This document shows, one piece after another, positions 56,242 to 64,000 of a stretch of DNA of 64,000 nucleotides. Below the pieces are notes generated by a model. That model was not told the DNA's origin. It ran no database searches and worked only from the letters and a program-made list of their open reading frames with translations. The stretch covers positions 1,529,088 to 1,593,087 of the forward strand of contig BCIA01000005.1 in assembly GCA_001599815.1 (NCBI GenBank), written 5' to 3'. The DNA comes from Furcasterigmium furcatum. Its lineage: Eukaryota; Ascomycota; Sordariomycetes; Glomerellales; Plectosphaerellaceae. A program made the position numbers and the translations under genes. Numbering within the stretch: position 1 is the stretch's first letter; each line of letters starts with the position of its first letter.

Positions 56242-57615
56242 TCAAGCCTGGGGTATCTTGACCACTATCTTCTTCCCGCCCATGCTTCCTTTTTTTAAAA
56301 GGCTTAGACCAGCCACAATATCATCAAACCCTCCGTCCTTGATGATAATCTCTGGCAGCTTCACACGCTCAGAACGCACCAGCTTGTTCAGCTCATCAGC
56401 ATACCGAGCTGATGATGGATCCAGCACAAACTGCTTCATCTCGACCGTGTGAACCACGACATTGTCCGGAACGACCTGGTCTTTCACCATCATCGCCAGC
56501 GGAGCGAAGTGAACAGGAGCATTGCCGGAGACGGCCTGGAGAACACACCTCGCCGTCCTGGGGCCAACCAGGTCGATGGCACGCACTATACCGTCGTGCG
56601 ATATGCGACGAATCTCCCTCACAATCTCGTCATCTGTTTTCCCGTCGCGAACGACAACATGCGATGCACCGAGTTGCTCGGACAATCGTCTTGTCGATTC
56701 CGAGGTGACGGTGATGACCCTGAGACCGGATCGCCTGGCCAGCTGAGTCGCGAACTGGCCTGTAACGGTTGAGCCGCCCCAGATGAGCAGCCACTGACCG
56801 CATTGCTCGCCGGGAACATCCACCAAGTCGTCCGCCGAAGGCATCGGTACCTGGAGCCACCGCCAGAGGGCCATGCAAGCCGTCAATGCAGCGACCCCCA
56901 GACAGGCCGACTCCTCGAAAGTGAGATTTTCGGGGAGGGCGAGAACCGTATGCGCCGGAACAACGACATAGTCTTGGAAACAGCCGGCGCGAATGTCTCG
57001 ATAGTATGTGCTTGTCCAGACTCTCTGCCCGGTCTGGACAGTTTTGACAGCCGGGCCCGTCTTAACGACGATCCCTGACAGCTCTCTACCAGTGACCTTG
57101 AAAAGGCGGCATTAGTGATTCCAGTTCTTCAAGGAGAGATGCGTCCTGCAAGTTGGATAGTCACTCACCCAAGGAAACTCGGGAAGACAGAAATTGTAGT
57201 CGACTGATTTCCAGTCGATGGGGTTCAAGCCAACAGCGTAGGTTCGGATCATGACCTCCGAGTCGCCAATCTCTTGCGGCACGGGGAAGTCATTGCGAAG
57301 CTGATACTCGCCTCTTCCAGCAACGACGAGTGCCCTTTGGGTCCTGGGCACCTTGTAGTCCGGCCGAGTCGTACAAGAATACGGCGATGGGCTCAGTTCG
57401 GACTTTTTGTGAGCTAGACGGCCTGTGTCGTCCTTCTCCTCGGCATCGTCCGACGTGGTGCTGGCTGCATCGTACACGACAGGTGGCTCAGGGGATTCTT
57501 GCCTGTGTCGTGTTCTGTTCCAACAAGACAGGATACGAAGGCAGTCCAGAATGTGTGCTATGCCTTTCCCACGAGTCTTGTTTGGCGTTGCTGCTTCCAC
57601 TTTGTTGGCTGACAT
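56242..57615 (-). CDS. Medium-chain dehydrogenase/reductase (quinone-oxidoreductase-like)
   Basis: Two exons (57169-57615, 56242-57096) give 433 aa. The MDR core begins near residue 95 (TQRALVVAGRGEYQLRNDFPVPQEIGDSEVMIRTYAVGLNPIDWK), with VTGRELSGIVVKTGPAVK in the catalytic domain and LLIWGGSTVTGQFATQLARRSGLRVITV as the NADP-binding fold. No structural-zinc cysteine set is seen, so it belongs to the zinc-free quinone/enoyl-reductase side. It would reduce an activated double bond or carbonyl. Odd: about 95 residues of low-complexity, Cys/Arg- and Ser/Glu-rich sequence precede the fold. Start at ATG 57615. Divergent from the AtuA-family gene, 624 bases apart. Confidence 0.86.
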
Positions 57616-57901
57616 GATGTCTTGGTGTGCGTGCGCACCGGTGTTTCTTGCAATCTGGCTCGGTGGCGATGGTCTCCAGACGAAGAAAGCACGCCCAATG
57701 GAAACCTACAGGAGCCAAGGTGTTAAACAAAATAGTAGTAGATATTCATCCAGGCTCGGAGTCGCAGCGATGCATCAGCCAGACGACGATCGGGGTGCAG
57801 GGCTTCCGCATGCCGAAGGGATCTCCGACACAACTACGGCTTCCCTAGCGAAATGCAATTCTCGAATTAGATAATGCTTGATGCCGAGATAACGTCCCTA
57901 T

Positions 57902-57918
57902 CCCGTCGACCCGACGGG
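57902..57918. promoter_or_regulatory. Palindrome CCCGTCG-ACC-CGACGGG
   Basis: Seven-base arms match perfectly around a three-base centre. It lies 39 bases before the larger inverted repeat in the same promoter. Confidence 0.4.
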
Positions 57919-57956
57919 CTGAGCGGAAAGGAGTCGATGTGCCGAACACGGAGAGT

Positions 57957-57991
57957 GGATCATCGGCAGTTCGGATGATACCCGATGATCC
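57957..57991. promoter_or_regulatory. Inverted repeat GGATCATCGG-N15-CCGATGATCC
   Basis: Ten-base arms match perfectly, giving inner CGG and CCG triplets 15 bases apart. The spacer holds an extra CGGATGAT half-copy. This is a strong candidate for a zinc-cluster operator serving both divergent genes. Confidence 0.55.
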
Positions 57992-58239
57992 CTCCGGGCT
58001 GCCAGTGAGTTACTTGGTAGGAAGCAAAGTCCTGTTGATCATTGCACATTTATGTACACAATTGACCTCCGATAGCTAGTTCATGAGTCGAGCTCTGACC
58101 CGGCTCAAGGTGGTTCTCGAGATTTGAATTTACAATCGCCCATATTCATTCTAACGACCTGAACGGCAGTCTTTCAGGCAGGCCAGCATCGACTTGAATT
58201 ATTCTTCTTTCCTATCTGGTCGGCATTTCAGGCGGAAAC

Positions 58240-60154
58240 ATGGTCTCTCCAGATTCGTCCCGGCCCGTAAGGGTAATGAACATTTCGGGCTCGCCAGTCG
58301 ACGACCGCACCGTCCTCTCGCGCGTGGCCGCTTCAGACGAGCCTGTGGATGTCTTCGTTGGGGACTGGCTGAGCGAGCTGAACATGCCTTCCCGAGCGCA
58401 CGACTTCACTCAGGGGCTGGATGTCGGCTATGAGCCAACATTTCTGGAAGCGCTCGAGCCGGCGCTGGAGGACCTGGCGAAGAAAGGAATCAAGCTTGCT
58501 GCCAACGCCGGTGTCGTGGCAACCGAGGACTTGTACCATCGTGTGGTGGAGATGGTGCAAGAAAAGGGACTCGATCTGTGCGTGGCCTGGGTCGAGGGCG
58601 ACGCGGTGCTTGATCAGGTGAAGGCGCTGAGACTATCCGGCACCACACTCAAGCACGTCTCCGCCGGCATCGATCTCGACTCGTGGGATTACGAGCCTCT
58701 CTTTGCCCAGTGCTACCTCGGCGGCTGGGGCATCGCCAAAGCTTTCGAGGCCGGCGCCGACATTGTCATCTGCGGACGCGTCGCCGACGCCTCGCCCATC
58801 ATCGGCGCCGCTGCGTGGTGGCATCAATGGGCACGAACAGACTACGATCGACTGGCGAGGGCTCTCATGGCCGGCCATCTGATCGAGTGCTCAGTCTATC
58901 TCACCGGAGGCAACTACACGGGCTTCAAGAGCCTCGACTGGAATACCTTGGGCAATCTCGGGTATCCCATCGCTGAGATTGCGGAGGACGGCGACGTGGT
59001 CGTCACCAAGAACGCCGGCACCGGAGGCGTCGTGAACATCGAGACGTGTAAAGAACAGCTTCTCTACGAAATCCAAGGCAAGTTCTATCTCAACTGCGAC
59101 GTCACAGCCGTCATCGACGAGGCGTGCTTCACCGAGATTGCGCCAAACCGCGTGCGCCTCACGGGCATCACCGGCCTCCCGCCGCCGAGCACAACCAAGG
59201 CGGGCATCACGGCGCACGGCGGATATACAGCCGAGGTCCATTGGGCGCTTGTCGGCCTCGACATCGACGAGAAGGCTCGCATGACCGAGATCCAGCTCCG
59301 GCACAGCTTCGGCGCGGAACGGATGGCCAGGTTCAGCTGCTTCTCCCTCCAGCGGTACGGCAGCGTGCCGGAGAATCCCAGAAACCAGAACGCGGCCACG
59401 GTCGACTTGCGGCTGGTGGTCCAGTCCCGTGACAAGGAGGCGCTCTCCACGGCCAACTTTGCCCGTCCGGCGTACGACTTTATCATGGCGTCGTTTCCTG
59501 CGGCGACCTTCCATCCAGACAAGCGCTCGGCGGTGCCAATTGCTGTAAGTCGTCAACGCCATCCGTGCTCCAGCAGCATCTTCCTTCGCTGTACAGTTAC
59601 CTAGTTCTTGTGGGCTTACATATTGGGCCTCACAGTTTCAGGAATACTTCCCAACCCTCATCCCACAGCCCTCCGTCACCGTTCACTTCTCTTCCCCGGC
59701 GCTGGCCGATGTCATCATCCCGCCGCCGGAATCAACCATCGAGCACCCCGAGAAGCAGCCATCATATGAGGCACACGAACCCGTGGATCTGCATTCATTT
59801 GGCCTGACCACGAGAGCGCCCCTGGGCTACGTGGTCATGGGCCGGGCAGGGGACAAGGGCTCCAACTGCAACGTCGGCTTCTTCGTGCGCGAGGAGGCCC
59901 AGTGGCCCTGGCTTAGGGCCCTGCTCAGCACCGAAAAGTTCATCGAGCTGATGGATGAAGAGTTTACGGGCCAGGCTATTGACCGAATGGAGTTCCCGCA
60001 CCTATGGGCCGTTCACTTCCTCATCCACGACCACCTGGATCGCGGGGTCACCGCCAACAGCACCTACGACGTGCTGGGTAAGTTCATCTGCGAGTTTATA
60101 CGGACGAAGATGGTGGATGTGCCGGAGAGCTTTCTTGCCAAGGGGAGAATCTAG
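58240..60154 (+). CDS. AtuA-family (DUF1446) protein with C-terminal AtuA-like domain
   Basis: Two exons (58240-59544, 59636-60154) give 607 aa. The first 400 residues match the acyclic terpene utilisation AtuA fold (VRVMNISGSPVDDRT, FVGDWLSELNMP, GIKLAANAGVVATEDLY, VICGRVADASPIIGAAAWWH, GGNYTGFK, TGGVVNIETCKEQLLYEIQG). Residues of about 500-600 form the small AtuA-like domain (GYVVMGRAGDKGSNCNVGFFVREEAQWPWLRALLS ... WAVHFLIHDHLDRGV). In Pseudomonas AtuA belongs to the citronellol/geranyl-CoA locus; its biochemical role is unsettled, and fungal homologues are uncharacterised. The two domains are one polypeptide here. It shares a promoter with the MDR reductase, so a joint catabolic step is likely. 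Confidence 0.92.
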
Positions 60155-63100
60155 CATCCGGACGCCGGGGCGGTGGAATATGCTCTACGTGATGGTGACT
60201 GGATGTCATCACGCAGCTCTCGCCGATTACTGGCCGGACAGTGGACGTTCTCGTCGATCTCGCGTGGTCACGTTACTGGGACACGGGCGGGCCAAGGACG
60301 GAAAGACGGTAGGATTCCGACGGCCAAGCAAGAAGAGGATTCGTGGAGACGAGATCGTCGATCGGGCATTTTGTTCCTAAGATGGTCCCGTGTCCTGGTG
60401 GAGTGATGTGGTATTCGAGCTGACGGACATTGGCGAGGATTTGAAGCCAAGGGGCAGGACGTGACAGAAATAGCGCTTCAAGACACCGAGAAACACGGTA
60501 AAACTTGAGAAGAAAGATTTGCTCTGAACCCCTGAAGATCATCCATGTAAAGCCGATGAAAATTCTGTCTGTTGTGGAAAAGCAACGGGTGACGGCGGGA
60601 GGTTGACAAGTTGACAAGATGGCGGCGGTGATTGTGGCTGCTGTTTGACCAGCCAGTGGGGTGAGGAGGTCTCGGCAAGCCGAGACAGCTGGCACCGTTG
60701 GGGCTCACCGGCTCCCGGTTCCTGGTCGCTAGTGGGGCTTCCAGGCGGTTTTAGGCGGGCTTGCCCTGGACATGCCGAGCGCCAAGGCGACAGAGAGGGG
60801 CTGGGAAGCCGCTAGCCCAGGTCAGACCTAGCGAGGCACCTGAAGCAGGAGCGACCCCGCGATCCCGGCGGGCCAGTGACGTCGTGCACAGGGCACCTCA
60901 GCGATAAGAAATGTGGCCGGTCGACCAGCGAAAACTTAAACTGCACCCACTCCAACGCCAACAACACCGCCAACGCGCTCCGACGCCGACACCTGGTCTG
61001 TCTTCTGCCAGCTTTTGAGCCATCCTTGCGAGGTCATCCACTCGATGGCGTCTTGGGGGCCCCTCACAGCCTACAGTGGTGACCCAATGCCATCCTCTCC
61101 GTCCTCCCTTGTTGCCTTGTCCTGGAGTTGGGTCAGCATCTGTCAGATCACCGCATTCATTCCTCCGATGCCAGGGGCAGGCTCTCGCGTATCCCACACA
61201 AACAGGCAGTCAAATCGACGATCATCGCACCACCAGCCCCGCAACTGAGCCCCATCATCAACATCCCATCGTCGTGAGGCCGTGTCGACTGATCCCCCAA
61301 GTCTGATCCCACCGCAGGCCGTCGTGCCGCTTCAACAACAGACCGGCCGGCCTCGAGATCGTCTAACCCGTCGCGTCGCCATTCGTCCCACCATGAACAA
61401 CGACCGTCGGGTCGCATCAGGAGGACGCCAGATGGCGTCTTTCTCGCGGCCAGCTTCAAGTGCCAGACCTTCGTCCTCGGCACAAATGAACCCCTGCGGG
61501 CACCCAGAGGGGCGCTGACATGGCTGCCATGCAGCCACCTCTTTGCATCCCCGCGAGGCGAAGAGGCCATTTCCCTGGGCAGCAGTCCGAGGGCTTGTCA
61601 TCCTGCCGACCCAATGGCTCGCACAGCATTCCGTCATTCTCGTACAGTAAACACTCTAACCTGCATCCGTCGTTCTCACCTCGTCGAGTTGCATCATCGA
61701 CAAGCGGCCGAAGGCACGCGGACATGCACCAGCGCCGGCCCCCAAGTGGAGAAGGCGGCTTGAGGGCTTGAGGGCTTCATGGCGGCGACTGACACCGGCC
61801 ATTCTCACGGGTGCTTGGCCAATATAGGCGTACGCCATGAGCCCATGGCCAGCAGACATGCAGCGCAGCTCTGGCACAGCAAGACCATCGTGGCCCCTGC
61901 CAGCACCGACCACGCCGGCCATGGATGAGCGCTGCTCAGCTCGACAGGTCCCTTTCCCAGTCCGTTGCAGCCGGCAGCAGCCTAATCCTCTGCATGCCTT
62001 GCATATGCCCTTTGCTTTTCGCTGGCCTTGAGGCTCGCTCGGCTCGGTGCCCCTTGCCCGCCACAAGAAGCAAGTTTTGTGTATCGCCCGCGGCCTGTGC
62101 CCGGCCGATGGTTGGCCACGTTCCTGTCCGTTACCCGGGCTGCCCGGCCACCCATCAAGCCCTAGCCTGCATGGTGGCTGCAGTCCATCATTGGCCTGCG
62201 GTGACATCCCGTGCATCCCTAGGCGGTCGCCAAGGCCGCAGACACGAGATTTTGTGTCCCTCTCCGCCGTCATTGATGGCGTCCAAGAACTGTTGATTTT
62301 GACTTTTAGCTTGAGCTCAACGGCGTGGAGGTCCGGCCGGCTCGCTTGGAGGTGGCCTGCGGTGCCAGCTTCGCCCGGACTGGACGCCCCCAAGCGGTGT
62401 TCTGGAATACGAAAGAGTGGGCATAGCACGCGATGTCGATCAGGGGTGACACTAGCGGCCGATGCCCAAGCTCTCGGTCGAAGAAAGCAACGAGGCCGAC
62501 CTTGACTACAACCGGCTCGTCGACGCCCTCGCCAGCACAGTCGGCAACCGAACAGCCAAGTGCCGCTGCTCCATGCTTCCATGAGTCCAAGACGTCAGCC
62601 AGCGCTGCTATCCGACCGGCTTGGCACTAGACACGAACTGGGCATGATCTCGTCCCAACTCTCGGCCTCGCACGTCTGTCGTGACTTACCCTAACCGGTT
62701 CACGATGCGTCCCATCACGTCAGCCTCAGGGCCGAACAACCAGCAATCCAAGCGCTGCATGATCCGTCCCTCTGCCGTTGCCAACATCAACATCCTGTTT
62801 CCCAACCTCAACCCAGCACGTTCTGATTCGTCGAGTTTATTGCTTGCCGATCCGACAGGGGTGACCCCTGGCAGCCACACCTCCATCAACCGTCCAACCT
62901 CTTGACCCGTGCATCCCGCCTTACCACGACATCCCTCGCGGACCACAGGCCATGCTGCCTGGGCCGACGCCTTACCTCCAGTTCAGACAAGCAAGGACCA
63001 TGCGAACAGAGGAGTGCAAACGCACAACCATCCCCGGGGTCCCTGGCTGGTCACCAGCCTGCAGACGAGCCACCAGCCACACCCACAGCAATGTCAGCCA

Positions 63101-63679
63101 ACGCCCTTGACCTCTGGTGCTCTGCTGCTGGGAGCTCCCCGCCCTCCAATTCACCGACTTCCTCTCGTATCACCCACTTGGCAGCTACCGACAAGCCGAC
63201 TAGCCTCACAGATTCCCCCCGAGCCCTCCACCCTCCACAACTTATGCCTCACCTAGTCCCCTCTGCTTGCTTTTGGCTCGAGCTCTGGTGCTAATGCAGC
63301 CGCGGGTGGAGGTGACTTGGACTGCTGCTGTAAGATGTCATGGCATACTCCACCGGACCTCGAGGCCTATCCTGGCCGGCCGGAGCCTCCCCAGACGCTC
63401 GCTCGCTCGTCATCGCGATATGGGATGCAGCAATATAAGCATACCGACCATCCGATTTTCTGATTGAGCTCCCTCCCCTCCCCTCCCCAGCAGCCTTTCT
63501 CCCCAGCCCTCTCACATCTCCCAGCCAACCTCTCGCTGTGGCTCTGTTGCTCAAGTAACTCGTTCGTTAAGGTTACTTAAGACTCTCGCTCAAGGAAGAA
63601 GCCTCGCTTCTCCTGCTGTCGTTCCCAGAACTCACACACATCACACCACCCCCTCGCTTCACTCATCAACACCGTCACC
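60155..63679. other. Gene-poor 3.5 kb, C/T-rich upstream region
   Basis: From the end of the AtuA-family gene to the start of the last gene. Frames are many but short, overlapping and rich in Arg, Pro, Ser and Cys on both strands, as expected of G+C-rich noncoding DNA. C exceeds G on the + strand from about 61.0 kb on. No tRNA, rRNA or transposon was recognised. The last 250 bases form the promoter and leader of the final gene. Confidence 0.5.
63434..63530 (+). promoter_or_regulatory. TATA element followed by CT-rich tract
   Basis: TATAAG (63434-63439), then a run of CCCTC/CCCCT from about 63469 to 63530. This is the usual core promoter of highly expressed filamentous-fungal genes. The ATG follows at 63680 with a TCACC context. 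Confidence 0.5.
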
Positions 63680-64000
63680 ATGAAGTTCGGCGTTGCTCTG
63701 CTGTCCCTGGCCTCCATGGCCATGGCCACTGATGACCATTGGGTCACCACTGAGGTCGATGTTGTCTATGAAACCCCCTACCCCGTCACTGAGGTCGTCT
63801 ACGAACACGGCAAGACGTACACCAAGACGTACACCAAGACCAACACCATCTACACCAAGATCCCCACGACGATCTATGAGACGGTCAAAAAGCCTGATGT
63901 CACCAAGCACGAGAAGGTCTGGGAGACCAAGACCATCACCAAGGAGAAGCCTGTGACCGAGACCAAGACGATTGACGGCAAGACGGTCGTGGTCACGTAC
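63680..64000 (+). CDS. Secreted Thr/Tyr/Lys-repeat protein, C-terminus cut by the window edge
   Basis: The first 107 codons are present and the frame is open at the right edge. A signal peptide (MKFGVALLSLASMAMA) is followed by a mature part dominated by Thr, Tyr, Lys and Val. Short tandem units such as KTYTKTYTKTNTIYTK and the later repeats of VTK, KTIT and VTET give a beta-rich, low-complexity pattern resembling secreted cell-wall or matrix proteins. No cysteine occurs in the visible part, which argues against a hydrophobin or CFEM protein. Family not recognised. The strong TATA/CT-rich promoter suggests high expression. Confidence 0.85.
   Translation, partial: MKFGVALLSLASMAMATDDHWVTTEVDVVYETPYPVTEVVYEHGKTYTKTYTKTNTIYTKIPTTIYETVKKPDVTKHEKVWETKTITKEKPVTETKTIDGKTVVVTY

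Larger units (their letters stand above)
57616..58239. promoter_or_regulatory. Divergent promoter, MDR reductase / AtuA-family gene
   Basis: 624 bases with two strong inverted repeats, listed separately (57902-57918 and 57957-57991). The last 150 bases are A+T rich and probably form the AtuA-side leader. Confidence 0.5.

Noticed and set aside
61656..62582. 308-codon leftward frame in the 3.5-kb gap
   Set aside because: Trp/Arg/Gly/Cys-rich without domains, and several other frames are equally open there. Looks like chance in G+C-rich DNA.

Overview
The window reads as nuclear DNA of a filamentous ascomycete (Pezizomycotina, probably a Sordariomycete). The signs are 30 well-spaced genes on both strands, short introns of about 40-140 bases with fungal donor, branch and acceptor sequences, three Zn(II)2Cys6 regulators, two Pth11/rhodopsin-like receptors (one with a CFEM domain), an NLR-type NTPase and many catabolic enzymes and transporters. 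No rRNA, tRNA, CRISPR array or intact transposon was seen. The species cannot be named from the sequence alone. Exon joins were worked out by hand from reading frame, splice consensus and family motifs; every joined model given a length keeps an open frame from ATG to stop.

Layout. 1-11 kb: an NLR/NACHT NTPase cut by the left edge, a Gfo/Idh/MocA oxidoreductase, a coiled-coil protein with one membrane segment, a Zn2Cys6 regulator and a sugar-porter MFS transporter. 11.5-23.6 kb: an aromatic-catabolism-like group with an SDR, a salicylate-hydroxylase-like FAD monooxygenase, an aldehyde dehydrogenase, a Zn2Cys6 regulator, a type-B carboxylesterase and a homogentisate-dioxygenase family protein. 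Three divergent gene pairs share promoters here. 24.9-33.7 kb: a second sugar porter, a secreted GMC oxidoreductase, a CFEM receptor and an anion:cation symporter-type MFS protein. 36-42 kb: an HSL-type hydrolase, a sterol-glucosyltransferase-like protein and an NAD-dependent epimerase. 42.7-48.1 kb: a second receptor and a third Zn2Cys6 regulator. 48.9-60.2 kb: a second catabolic-looking group with an FMN monooxygenase, a flavin reductase, an NCS1 permease, an alpha/beta hydrolase, a medium-chain reductase and an AtuA-family protein. A gene-poor 3.5 kb follows, then the start of a repetitive secreted protein cut by the right edge.

How the genes may work together (inference). In the first group an ester could be opened by the esterase, an aldehyde oxidised by the ALDH, the ring hydroxylated by the FAD enzyme and cleaved by the dioxygenase. 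That dioxygenase keeps the iron ligands but has Glu where homogentisate dioxygenases have a conserved substrate-pocket His, and no maleylacetoacetate isomerase or fumarylacetoacetase lies nearby. The second group has the parts of a two-component flavin-monooxygenase pathway with its own permease, hydrolase, reductase and regulator, a parallel to the bacterial Rut pyrimidine pathway. It is the best candidate here for an undescribed system.

Splicing is unusual in places: a probable AT-AC intron inside a zinc-cluster codon block, a 13-base micro-exon next to a GC-AG intron, a second GC-AG intron and a 27-base micro-exon. Several divergent promoters carry palindromes containing CGG/CCG, as expected of zinc-cluster operators.
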